The notes beneath the pieces were generated by a model. That model did no database searches and had not been told where the DNA came from. It was given only the letters and a program-made list of their open reading frames with translations. Below are positions 1-7,584 of a stretch of 9,638 bases of DNA, in pieces (positions within the stretch are counted from its first letter, which is position 1; every line of letters begins with the position of its first letter). This stretch comes from Defluviitaleaceae bacterium. Its GTDB lineage: Bacteria > Bacillota > Clostridia > Lachnospirales > WRAA01. The translations under genes and the position numbers were made by a program. The DNA lies in the NCBI GenBank assembly GCA_009780445.1, contig WRAA01000057.1, positions 1 to 9,638 of the forward strand, read 5' to 3'.

Positions 1-2
1 AA

Positions 3-1559
3 GAAATATACGTATACGAACATGCCGTTATAACCGGCAGTCTGCCCGAAAGCGGCGTCGCGCTGGATGGACCCGACTGGGCGTTGCAAGACCCCGACGA
101 CTATCTGCGCGCGCTGACAACGTGTATCCCTTCGGTGATCGGTAAGTCGGGCGTGGCTCCGGAGCAGATCGTGGGCATAGGCGTGGACTTTACGCTGTGC
201 ACTGTTGTGCCGACGGACGAAAATCTGGCCGCACTTTGCACTCACCCGCAATGGCGCAACCGCCCGCACGCGTGGGTGAAGCTTTGGAAGAACCACACAG
301 CATGGCAAGAGGCCGACGATATTACGCGGTATGTACAGCACAACGGCCTTGACACTCTGGACAGCTACGGAGGCAGTTCCTTCTCCGAGTTCTTCTTCCC
401 CAAGGTTTGGGAGGTCTTTCGCAAGGATCCGGAGGTCTACAACGCCGCCCATACATTTATGGAGGGCGGAGACTTTGTAGTGTCGCGGCTGTGCGGCAAG
501 CTTGCCAGAAGCGGCGTGCTGGCCGGGGCAAAAGGCTATTATAACAACGAAACAGGCGCGTACCCGAGCAGGCAGTTCTTCCGCGGGCTGGATCCCGGCC
601 TGGAAAATATAGTGCGGGACAAGCATCTTCACAGCGTGGTACCTGTGGGGTCTGTGGCCGGAAATCTTACGCCGGAGATGGCGCGGGAACTGGGGCTGCC
701 CGCTGGCATTATCGTTTGCGCGGCTCACGGCGATGCCGCTGTGACATTGCCGGGCTGCGGCATTGCGAAGCCCAACATTATGTCGTTCATCATGGGTACG
801 TCAACCTGCCATGTTATGATGGCGCGGGAAAAGGTGAACATCCCCGGCATGAGCGCGGTGTACTACGAAGGCGTACTGCCCGGCTACTATTGCTACGAAG
901 CAGGGCAAAGCGCCGTCGGCGACATCTTCGGCTGGTTCTGCGACAACTACACCCCGGCCGCATACGCGCAGGAGGCCGCCTCGCGAGGCATAAGCGCGCT
1001 CGAGATCATGGGCGAAAAAGCGGCACACCTAAACATAGGTCAAGGCGGCCTTGTGGCTCTGGACTGGATGAACGGCAACCGATGCGTACTTTCCGACACA
1101 AGCCTTTCGGGAATGATACTGGGGCTTACTCTGGCCACCAAGCCGGAAGAAATATACCGCGCACTGCTGGAAGCTACGGCCTTCGGCACAAAGATAATAG
1201 TAGACCGCTTCGGCGAATACGGCGTGGCTGTAAACGAGGTGTACGCCTGCGGAGGGCTTGCGCACAAGAGCCCCCTGCTGATGCAGATGTATGCCGACGT
1301 ACTTGGCCGCACCATACACGTTTCGGGCAATAAACAAACGGCGGCACTGGCCTCCGCCCTGTTTGCGGCCGTCGCCGCGGAAGTTCACGGCAGTTATGAG
1401 GCCGCCGTGGCAAGCATGATACCCGCTCCGTCGCGTACATACCATCCGGATGCGGACAGTACACAACAATATGCCAAGCTTTTCGGCACGTACAAACAAT
1501 TACACGACTACTTTGGCTTGGGCGAAGGCGCCGCTCTTATGAAAGGGCTAAGAACTTGA
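3..1559 (+). CDS. Ribulokinase-like FGGY carbohydrate kinase (5' end missing)
   Basis: Predicted cytoplasmic ATP-dependent kinase of the FGGY family, closest by eye to L-ribulokinase (AraB). The frame is open from the first bases of the window, so the TTG near 84 is internal. 518 residues are visible; AraB is about 560, so roughly 30 N-terminal residues, including the first phosphate-binding loop, lie upstream. AraB-like landmarks are DWALQDPDDY near the start, GVDFTLCTV, WVKLWKNH, MGTSTCHVMM, YEAGQSAVGD, ALDWMNGNR and CGGLAHKSPLLMQMYADV. The GDAAVTL segment (Asp codon 732-734) fits the FGGY catalytic aspartate. B. subtilis AraB, as I remember it, has DAH where this protein has DAA, so substrate may differ. 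No araA or araD is beside it; a transporter and DhaK/DhaL-type kinase follow. E. coli AraB is known to accept several 2-ketopentoses, so D/L-ribulose, xylulose or a relative is plausible. Family is confident, substrate is not. Confidence 0.93.
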   Translation, partial: EIYVYEHAVITGSLPESGVALDGPDWALQDPDDYLRALTTCIPSVIGKSGVAPEQIVGIGVDFTLCTVVPTDENLAALCTHPQWRNRPHAWVKLWKNHTAWQEADDITRYVQHNGLDTLDSYGGSSFSEFFFPKVWEVFRKDPEVYNAAHTFMEGGDFVVSRLCGKLARSGVLAGAKGYYNNETGAYPSRQFFRGLDPGLENIVRDKHLHSVVPVGSVAGNLTPEMARELGLPAGIIVCAAHGDAAVTLPGCGIAKPNIMSFIMGTSTCHVMMAREKVNIPGMSAVYYEGVLPGYYCYEAGQSAVGDIFGWFCDNYTPAAYAQEAASRGISALEIMGEKAAHLNIGQGGLVALDWMNGNRCVLSDTSLSGMILGLTLATKPEEIYRALLEATAFGTKIIVDRFGEYGVAVNEVYACGGLAHKSPLLMQMYADVLGRTIHVSGNKQTAALASALFAAVAAEVHGSYEAAVASMIPAPSRTYHPDADSTQQYAKLFGTYKQLHDYFGLGEGAALMKGLRT

Positions 1560-1608
1560 TGTTAGCCGCGTACCAAATGTGCTGTATGCGGATATCATAT
1601 TAGAATTT

Positions 1609-1614
1609 AGGAGG
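1609..1614 (+). promoter_or_regulatory. Ribosome binding site of the sugar-binding lipoprotein gene
   Basis: A perfect AGGAGG lies 8 nt before the ATG at 1623. It is the strongest Shine-Dalgarno in the window, fitting the high translation expected for a binding protein made in excess over its membrane partners. The rest of the 63-nt gap after the kinase gene holds no convincing promoter or terminator. Confidence 0.8.
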
Positions 1615-1622
1615 ATGTCATT

Positions 1623-2705
1623 ATGAAAAAATCTGCCAGGAAAGTTCTCACTCTCGTTGCAGCATCCGCTATGGTGCTTGTAATGACGGCGGCTTGCGCG
1701 GCTCCTGCTCCGTCGCCCCCGCCTGCGGCTCAAGCCCCGGCCGATGCCGCGCCGGCCGACACTCCAACAGGAGCCGCCGGCGTGAATGATGATCGTGTAT
1801 TCACCATTGCAACCGTTGTAAAGCTGACCGGCGTCGGCTGGTTCGACCGTATGGAAGAGGGCGTAAACAGGTTTGCGGCTGAAACAGGCCACGACGCATT
1901 CCAAACGGGGCATATAACCGCCGACCCTGCGGAGCAGGTAAGAATTATTGAGGATCTTATTGCCCAAGGTGTAGACGCTATTGCGGTTGTGCCGAACTCT
2001 ACGGCTTCGCTGGAGGGCGTGCTGGCCAGAGCAATGGACGCGGGCATAGTTGTTATATCGCACGAAGCAACAGACATTCAAAACGCCCACTTTAACATCG
2101 AAGCGTTCACCAACGAGGACTACGGCGCGCTCTTTATGCGCACCCTCGGCGAGCTTATGGGCGGCGAAGGCACCTACACCGCGTTTGTGGGTTCGCTCAC
2201 GGCGACTTCGCATAACGAATGGGTGGACGCATCCATAGCTTACCAAGAAGCCAATTTCCCCAACATGGTAAACGTAGCCGGCCGTAACGAATCCGCCGAA
2301 GATCCTGTCGTGGCGTACAACAGAACGCTGGAGCTTCTCAGGACATACCCGGATCTTCGCGGCTTCCAAGGTTCGGCAGGCTCTGACGTTGCCGGCATCG
2401 GCCGCGCCATTGAAGAACTCGGCCTTGTAAACGAAACATTTGTCGTAGGCACTTCCATCCCGTCGGTTGCCGGCCAGTTCCTGGAATCGGGCGCGATCGA
2501 CATGATCGCCTTCTGGGATCCGGCGGACGCGGGCTTTGCCATGAATGAGCTTGCACTGCGCGTCCTTCGCGGCGAAGAGATCTACGACGGAATGAGCCTT
2601 ACAGCGGCGGGATACCAGAATATGACCCTTGTAGACGGCATGTTCTTCTTCGGCAACGCGTCTGTTGCGGTAACCGTTGACAATATGCACGAATACCCGT
2701 TCTAG
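1623..2705 (+). CDS. Sugar ABC transporter substrate-binding lipoprotein (LsrB/RhaS-like)
   Basis: 360-residue extracytoplasmic solute receptor that would deliver a small sugar or polyol to the ABC transporter encoded next. Residues 1-24 are a lipoprotein signal (KKSARK, then a hydrophobic stretch) ending MTAAC, with Cys25 as the lipidated residue; threonine at -3 is less usual than leucine. Residues 26-53 are an Ala/Pro-rich tether. From about residue 59 comes a type I periplasmic-binding fold (Peripla_BP_4). KLTGVGWF (67-74), the HNEWV segment (197-201) and the terminal EYPF resemble LsrB and rhamnose-binding proteins. From memory of the LsrB structure, the first-lobe Lys aligns with K67, but its Asp-Gln pair corresponds to S196-H197, so autoinducer-2 is unlikely. 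The ATG at 1623 is set by AGGAGG. The TAG stop at 2703-2705 is partly formed by the inserted repeat. Ligand unknown. Confidence 0.92.
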   Translation: MKKSARKVLTLVAASAMVLVMTAACAAPAPSPPPAAQAPADAAPADTPTGAAGVNDDRVFTIATVVKLTGVGWFDRMEEGVNRFAAETGHDAFQTGHITADPAEQVRIIEDLIAQGVDAIAVVPNSTASLEGVLARAMDAGIVVISHEATDIQNAHFNIEAFTNEDYGALFMRTLGELMGGEGTYTAFVGSLTATSHNEWVDASIAYQEANFPNMVNVAGRNESAEDPVVAYNRTLELLRTYPDLRGFQGSAGSDVAGIGRAIEELGLVNETFVVGTSIPSVAGQFLESGAIDMIAFWDPADAGFAMNELALRVLRGEEIYDGMSLTAAGYQNMTLVDGMFFFGNASVAVTVDNMHEYPF

Positions 2706-2825
2706 GGCGTGTTTGAAAACCCGCTTCTGGCGGATTTTCGAGCACAATTTTTCGTCGGGCTGGGAAGTGCCGACGCCGCGAACCCTTGTGGTTCGCAAGG
2801 AGATGGGGTTTTCAAACACGCTCTA
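2703..2825 (+). mobile_element. MITE-like element with 18-bp terminal inverted repeats and flanking TA
   Basis: The left terminus GGGCGTGTTTGAAAACCC (2705-2722) is the inverted complement of 2806-2823, with 17 of 18 positions matching; the mismatch would be a G-U pair in RNA. TA dinucleotides flank both ends (2703-2704 and 2824-2825), as expected for a TA target duplication. Removing the element and one TA restores TTC-TAA, a stop codon for the upstream gene. The 119-bp interior encodes no transposase. It contains a hairpin, GCGAACC (2778-2784) with GGTTCGC (2790-2796), and that core recurs near the end of the window. TA targets are typical of IS630/Tc1-type transposition, so a non-autonomous MITE is the likely identity; the parent transposase is not here. 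In mRNA it could fold into a long hairpin between two operon genes. Confidence 0.75.
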
Positions 2826-2853
2826 AGCCATTACCCGGAAATTGTGTTGGCGT

Positions 2854-2887
2854 GGGCATTGCGCGTTCACTGTAATGTGCAATGCCC
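2854..2887 (+). promoter_or_regulatory. Intercistronic stem-loop before the ABC ATPase gene
   Basis: GGGCATTGCGC (2854-2864) pairs with GTGCAATGCCC (2877-2887) through a 12-nt loop, forming 11 pairs including one G-U. No T-run follows, so a classical intrinsic terminator is unlikely. In binding-protein operons such hairpins often protect the upstream mRNA from 3' decay and lower downstream expression; that role here is inferred from position. Confidence 0.5.
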
Positions 2888-2933
2888 GTCAACAGGCATC
2901 CTTGTCGCGCAGAAGTTGCAGAAAGGACGTTGT

Positions 2934-4469
2934 ATGGCACTGATAAAGCTTACAGGCATTACAAAATCTTTTGCCGGCGTTAGGGCTTTGCAGAATGTAG
3001 ACATGACCATTAACGAAGGCGAAATACGCTGCTTGGCCGGCGAAAACGGAGGCGGCAAGTCTACGCTGATCAAGGTAATATCCGGTTTTTACACGCCCGA
3101 CGAAGGTAGGATCGAAATAAACGGCAAGGAATACAAGCGGCTGACTCCGCAACAAGCCATCAGCGAAGGCATACAAATTATCTACCAAGATTTTTCGGTG
3201 TTCCCGAACCTTACGGTGGCTGAAAACATTGCGCTTAGCCTGGAGAGGCTGCAGGGCAGGCATTTAGTGAACTGGAAGAGTATTTACAAGAACGCGCAGC
3301 GCGGCCTTGACATGATCGGTGTACATATGGACTTAGACGCGCCGGTGGGCAGCCTTTCGGTGGCCAACAAGCAGCTGGTGGCTATCTGCCGGGCGTTGCT
3401 GCAAGAGGCGAAGCTGCTGGTCATGGACGAACCCACCACCGCCCTCACGCGCAAGGAAGTGGATTCGCTCTTTGCCGTTACGCGCGACTTACAGGCCAAG
3501 GGGCTTTCAATACTGTTTGTGAGCCACAAGCTGGAAGAAGTGTTCGAAATCGCCGAAGAGCTTACGATACTGCGCAACGGCCGCAAAGTAACAGAAGGCC
3601 CCATGAAAGAATTTGACCGTGCCAAGTTCATATACCACATGACAGGCCGCGAGATAGAACCCGCGCACTTCAAGGCTCCCGAAATATCCGGCGAGCCGCT
3701 TCTGCGAGTTGATAACATAGGGATCACAGATTTGTTCGAGAACATATCATTTAGCCTGTATGCCGGAGAGATCATCGCTATTACGGGGCTTCTGGGTTCA
3801 GGCCGCAGCGAGCTTGCGAGGGCGTTGTTTGGCTTGGAGAAGCTTACAAGCGGCCGCATGTTCATAGGCGAAAAGCAGGTGCGCCTGCACAACGTAAAGG
3901 ACGCCATTAACAACGGCATTGCCTACGTGCCTGAGGACAGGCTTACCGAAGGCCTGTTCCTGCCGCATACCATCAACAACAATGTGATATCCGCCACTAT
4001 CGGCAAGACCCTTTCAAAGTGGCGGCTGGTGAGCGCGAAGAAAACCAACGAACTTTCCGGATCGTGGATAGATGAGCTTAAAATAGTTACGCCCTCTGGC
4101 GGCGTGCCGGTGCAGACGCTTTCGGGCGGCAACCAGCAGCGCGTGGTCATAGCAAAGTGGCTTTCGACAAACCCCAAGGTGTTGATACTGAACGGCCCTA
4201 CGGTTGGTGTGGACATCGGCTCCAAAACAGACATACACAGCTATACAAAGCGGCTGGCCAAGGACGGAATAGGCGTGATAATTATATCCGACGACATCCC
4301 CGAGGTTCTGGAAAACTGCAACCGCGTGCTGCTGATGAAGAAGGGGCGCATCATTGAAGACATGCCGTGCGCAGGGCTTACAGCCGAAGTACTCTCGCGG
4401 AAACTCAGCGAAGAGGTCGGCGCAGGCGGGCAGGGCGCAGATTCACCGCCAAAGGAGGAAACGGCATGA
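2934..4469 (+). CDS. CUT2 sugar ABC transporter ATPase with two nucleotide-binding domains
   Basis: 511-residue cytoplasmic ATPase of the RbsA/AraG/LsrA type, powering the two permeases downstream. Domain 1 (about 3-240) has Walker A GENGGGKST at 36-44, Q-loop Q85, signature LSVANKQ at 141-147, Walker B LLVMDEP with D165 and E166, and H198. Domain 2 (about 256-495) keeps a canonical signature LSGGNQQ (396-402) but has GLLGSGRSE (285-293), with Arg for the Walker A lysine, LILNGPT (417-423) in place of LILDEPT, and SDD where the switch histidine would lie. Domain 1 is therefore probably the main hydrolytic site. AAAGGA (2922-2927) sits 6 nt before ATG 2934, giving the usual family length. The open frame continues upstream into the inserted repeat, but that extension has no family resemblance. 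The stop overlaps the next start as ATGA. Confidence 0.95.
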   Translation: MALIKLTGITKSFAGVRALQNVDMTINEGEIRCLAGENGGGKSTLIKVISGFYTPDEGRIEINGKEYKRLTPQQAISEGIQIIYQDFSVFPNLTVAENIALSLERLQGRHLVNWKSIYKNAQRGLDMIGVHMDLDAPVGSLSVANKQLVAICRALLQEAKLLVMDEPTTALTRKEVDSLFAVTRDLQAKGLSILFVSHKLEEVFEIAEELTILRNGRKVTEGPMKEFDRAKFIYHMTGREIEPAHFKAPEISGEPLLRVDNIGITDLFENISFSLYAGEIIAITGLLGSGRSELARALFGLEKLTSGRMFIGEKQVRLHNVKDAINNGIAYVPEDRLTEGLFLPHTINNNVISATIGKTLSKWRLVSAKKTNELSGSWIDELKIVTPSGGVPVQTLSGGNQQRVVIAKWLSTNPKVLILNGPTVGVDIGSKTDIHSYTKRLAKDGIGVIIISDDIPEVLENCNRVLLMKKGRIIEDMPCAGLTAEVLSRKLSEEVGAGGQGADSPPKEETA

Positions 4470-5509
4470 GCATAGGCGCAGGCTTGCGGAAGTTTACAAA
4501 ATCAAGCGAGTTTTATGTACTGCTGGCGGTTGTGCTGCTCTGCGCTGTAATAGGTATGCGCAATCCCGCGTTCTTGACGGTGTTTACGGGGCTTGATCTG
4601 CTTCGCGCATCCATAGTGCCGGGTATCATGGTGTTTGCCGTTATGCTGGGCATTATCGCCGGAGGCATCGACGTGTCCTTCCCGGCTATCGCGGTGTCAT
4701 CCATGTTTTTAACGGCGCGGCTGTTTGAATATCTGGAATGGACGGGTCCTGTTGCCGTGCCGATACTTATGTCCGTTGCCATCGGCACAGCTCTGGGTAC
4801 TGTCAACGGCCTTATCATCGCCTTTTTCAAGCTGCCGGCCTTTATCGTCACACTGGGAACGTCGCATCTGTTCCACGGTATGCTGGTGTGGAGCATAGGC
4901 GCGCGGCCTGTCAACCGCCTGCCGCCAACCATGGACGCCTTCAGCAGAGCCGAGATCTTCCGCATAACCGGGGAAACTCACTCTTCGGCGGTTCCCGTAA
5001 CGTTCTGGTTCCTGCTGGGAACTATTGTGGTTGTGTACTTTATACTGAACTATACGATGCTTGGGCGCGGTATCTACGCCATAGGCGGCGACAGAGTTTC
5101 GGCCGAACGCGCCGGCTTTAATGTACGGGGCATCACCATATTTGTATATGCGTTTATCGGCTTCGCTTCCGGCCTGGCGGGCATTGTACATACCATACAG
5201 AGCCGCGCCAGCTTCCCCGTGGAGCTTATAGGTTCCGAACTGCTTATAATCGCGGCGGCCGTACTGGGCGGCACGCACATAGGCGGGGGTAAGGGTACGG
5301 TGCTTGGCTCCATTCTGGGCTTGGCTCTTATAACCATCTCCCGCAACAGCCTCATAATGATGGGCATACCGGCTACGGCTCAAATGTTTGTGGTTGGCCT
5401 TATCATAGTGGCCGGCACGGGCATGTCCGCCTACCAGGCCATGCGGAGGGAGAACAAGCTGCCGCGTATTTTAGACACAGCGGGAGGTGGCGTTGTTGCA
5501 GGGAAATAG
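4466..5509 (+). CDS. CUT2 sugar ABC transporter permease, first subunit
   Basis: 347-residue integral membrane protein of the BPD_transp_2 family (RbsC/LsrC/RhaP type), forming half of the sugar channel. Hydrophobic segments lie roughly at 17-33, 45-64, 96-120, 124-145, 178-195, 224-243, 257-272, 276-292 and 305-322. The GGIDVSF segment (66-72) matches the family GGIDLS motif, and GRGIYAIGGDRVSAERAGFNV (200-220) is the conserved cytoplasmic stretch expected to contact the ATPase. LGGTHIGGGKGTVLG (267-281) is also typical. The start ATG 4466 follows AAAGGAGG (4451-4458) by 7 nt and overlaps the ATPase stop by 4 bp, implying translational coupling. Its 3' end overlaps the second permease. It differs clearly from that protein, so the channel is probably a heterodimer, as in LsrCD or RhaPQ. 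Confidence 0.93.
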   Translation: MSIGAGLRKFTKSSEFYVLLAVVLLCAVIGMRNPAFLTVFTGLDLLRASIVPGIMVFAVMLGIIAGGIDVSFPAIAVSSMFLTARLFEYLEWTGPVAVPILMSVAIGTALGTVNGLIIAFFKLPAFIVTLGTSHLFHGMLVWSIGARPVNRLPPTMDAFSRAEIFRITGETHSSAVPVTFWFLLGTIVVVYFILNYTMLGRGIYAIGGDRVSAERAGFNVRGITIFVYAFIGFASGLAGIVHTIQSRASFPVELIGSELLIIAAAVLGGTHIGGGKGTVLGSILGLALITISRNSLIMMGIPATAQMFVVGLIIVAGTGMSAYQAMRRENKLPRILDTAGGGVVAGK

Positions 5510-6554
5510 CATTAAGAACGCACTGTCAAAGCTTGACTTTGATTTCAGAACTCTGCTTGCGGACACCAACCTGGTCCGGCTTGCCTTTATAATGACCGCA
5601 TCCTTTGTGCTTATGGCCGCGCTTAACCCGGGTGTGTACCTTACGGTCAGAAACTTTCAGTCCATGGCGTTTCAGTTTCCGGAGATAGGACTCATGGCTA
5701 TTGCGGTTATGATAGCTATGCTCATGGGCGGCATCAACCTGTCGGTGCTGGGCATTGCCAACCTTAGCTCCATAGTGGCCGCCTTTGTGATGATAGCCGC
5801 AGAGCCGCAGATAGGCGGCTGGGGCGCTACGTTCCTGGGCATTGCCACCGCGCTCGTAGTGGGGCTTGTGTGCGGCGCACTTAACGGGGCGTTGATCGCG
5901 TTTGTGGGCATACCGGCGATACTGGCCACATTGGGCACTATGGAAATTTTCACGGGGATAGCGGTGTACATCACGGGCGGTCCCGCGGTTTTCGGCCTGC
6001 CGAGCGAGTTCGCGCTGATCGGATCGGCAACCGTCCTTGGGGTGATACCCATGCCGCTGATTATCTTCGTGATCATCGTTGCCGTCTACATTGTTGTATT
6101 GCAGTACAAGAAGTTCGGGCTGGAAGTATACCTTATGGGCACAAACCGCAAGGCCGCGCAGTTCACCGGCATCCTCACCGAGTTCACTATTGTGAAGGCA
6201 CACATGCTCAGCGGGCTTTTGGCGGCTTTTGGCGGCATCATAATGTCGTCGCGTTTTGTGTCGGCCAAGTCCGACTATGGTTCGTCGTACACCATCCTGG
6301 CGATACTTGTGGCCGTGCTTGGCGGGGTGAACCCATTTGGCGGCTTTGGCAAGGTTATGGGCGTGGTTATGGCCATCCTGACCATACAGTTTTTATCCAG
6401 CGGGTTTAACATGCTGCGGGCCGATGCTTATTTGCGCACGGGCGCGTGGGGCGCACTGCTGGTTGCCATGCTCCTCATAAACTACTTCGGCAACAAGCGC
6501 GCCGAAAAGAAGCAGATCGAAGCCATGAACAACACAAAAATTACGGAGGCATGA
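5493..6554 (+). CDS. CUT2 sugar ABC transporter permease, second subunit
   Basis: About 353 residues, integral membrane, BPD_transp_2 family; partner of the preceding permease. The family motif appears as MGGINLSVLG, and FGLEVYLMGTNRKAAQFTGI is the conserved cytoplasmic region before the last helices. Further support comes from VAVLGGVNPFGGFGKVMGVV and a strongly hydrophobic C-terminal half. The tail is charged (KRAEKKQIEAMNN). There is no ATG start. A GTG at 5487 overlaps the only Shine-Dalgarno, GGGAGG (5482-5487), so TTG 5493 (5 nt spacing) or TTG 5496 (8 nt) is more likely; I report 5493 with low certainty. The gene overlaps the upstream permease by about 17 nt, and its stop is 3 nt before the DhaK-like start, so it is clearly in the same transcript. 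Confidence 0.92.
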   Translation: MLQGNSIKNALSKLDFDFRTLLADTNLVRLAFIMTASFVLMAALNPGVYLTVRNFQSMAFQFPEIGLMAIAVMIAMLMGGINLSVLGIANLSSIVAAFVMIAAEPQIGGWGATFLGIATALVVGLVCGALNGALIAFVGIPAILATLGTMEIFTGIAVYITGGPAVFGLPSEFALIGSATVLGVIPMPLIIFVIIVAVYIVVLQYKKFGLEVYLMGTNRKAAQFTGILTEFTIVKAHMLSGLLAAFGGIIMSSRFVSAKSDYGSSYTILAILVAVLGGVNPFGGFGKVMGVVMAILTIQFLSSGFNMLRADAYLRTGAWGALLVAMLLINYFGNKRAEKKQIEAMNNTKITEA

Positions 6555-6557
6555 TGT

Positions 6558-7565
6558 ATGAGAAAAATACTTAACACACCCGAAGGTTTTGTAGACGACA
6601 CTATGGAAGGCATTATACGAGCTTATGGCGACCGCGTACAGCTTCTCGACGGCGACAAGAGAGTGCTTATAAGCGGGTATCCACGGAGAGCCGGCAAGGT
6701 TGGCATTGTAACGGCGGGCGGAAGCGGGCATCTGCCGCTGTTCCTGGGATATGTCGGCCAGGGTATGCTTGACGGCTGTGCTGTCGGCAATGTGTTTGCG
6801 TCACCTTCGGCGCAGAAAATGGCCAATATGATCAAGGCCTGCGACAGCGGCAGCGGCGTGCTGTGTCTCTACGGAAACTATGGCGGCGACATCATGAACT
6901 TCGAACTTGCGCAGGAGATGCTCGAGTTTGACGAAATACAGACAACCACGGCTCTGGGCTGCGACGACGTGGCATCCAGCCCGAAAGGATCCGAAAGCAA
7001 ACGCCGCGGTGTTGCGGGCATCGTATATGCTTTTAAGATAGCGGGCGCGGCTGCCGAGCAAATGAAGGATCTTGCCGAGGTCACACGCCTGGCGCAAAAA
7101 GCTCTGGACAATACTCGCACAATAGGCGTCGCGCTTTCGCCGTGTATTGTGCCGGAGGTTGGCAAGCCCACATTCAGCATACAGGACGACGAGATCGAAA
7201 TAGGCATGGGCATACACGGCGAACCGGGCATACAGGTTTCTAAGATGATGACGGCTGATCAGATCGCCGTTATGATGGTGGACAAAATCACTGACGACAT
7301 GCCTCTGCAACAGGGAGACGAAGTATCTGTTATGATGAACGGCCTTGGCTCCACCCCGCTGGAGGAGCTGTTCATAGTCTACGGCAAGTTACACAGCCTG
7401 TTGCAAGAAAAGGGCGTCAGCGTAACGATGGCGCATGTCGGCGAGTTTGCTACGTCTATGGAAATGGCCGGCATGTCGGCCAGCATCATAAAGCTGGACG
7501 CCGAACTCAAAGACCTGTTACACGCACCGGCGCAGACACCGTTCTACACCAATCATAACAAGTAG
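6558..7565 (+). CDS. dhaK: DhaK-like dihydroxyacetone/ketose kinase, substrate-binding subunit
   Basis: 335-residue cytoplasmic protein of the Dak1 family, which holds a short-chain ketose covalently for phosphorylation by the DhaL subunit encoded next. GGSGHLP (54-60, H58), NYGGDIMNF (107-115, D111) and GIHGEPG (218-224, H220) match the active-site elements of E. coli DhaK, in which the last histidine forms the hemiaminal with dihydroxyacetone. DDVASSPKG (136-144), KRRGVAG (148-154) and NGLGSTPLEEL are also family hallmarks. Length is normal (E. coli DhaK is 356). ATG 6558 follows GGAGG (6545-6549) by 8 nt. Placement after an ABC sugar importer and beside a pentulokinase-like gene suggests a substrate other than plain dihydroxyacetone; related kinases act on L- or D-erythrulose in tetritol catabolism. 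The symbol denotes the family, not a proven substrate. Confidence 0.9.
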   Translation: MRKILNTPEGFVDDTMEGIIRAYGDRVQLLDGDKRVLISGYPRRAGKVGIVTAGGSGHLPLFLGYVGQGMLDGCAVGNVFASPSAQKMANMIKACDSGSGVLCLYGNYGGDIMNFELAQEMLEFDEIQTTTALGCDDVASSPKGSESKRRGVAGIVYAFKIAGAAAEQMKDLAEVTRLAQKALDNTRTIGVALSPCIVPEVGKPTFSIQDDEIEIGMGIHGEPGIQVSKMMTADQIAVMMVDKITDDMPLQQGDEVSVMMNGLGSTPLEELFIVYGKLHSLLQEKGVSVTMAHVGEFATSMEMAGMSASIIKLDAELKDLLHAPAQTPFYTNHNK

Positions 7566-7584
7566 AGCAACTTTGGAGGCAAGC

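Noticed and set aside
1556..1602. Promoter before the binding-protein gene (TTGATG with TATCAT)
   Set aside because: The spacing between the two boxes is wrong and no alternative -35 fits, so it is not supported.
3..2705. Autoinducer-2 uptake and kinase (Lsr) system
   Set aside because: The kinase resembles AraB more than LsrK, AI-2 contact residues are not preserved in the receptor, and no LsrF/LsrG-like gene is present in the window.
1548..2819. 423-residue open frame on the minus strand across the binding-protein gene
   Set aside because: It is antisense to a clearly recognised gene, has a Cys/Arg/His-rich composition typical of shadow frames, and shows no known motif.
2709..2933. In-frame 75-residue N-terminal extension of the ABC ATPase starting at GTG 2709
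   Set aside because: It is encoded by the inserted repeat and the following hairpin region, has no Shine-Dalgarno, and lacks family resemblance. ATG 2934 has a good ribosome binding site and gives normal length.
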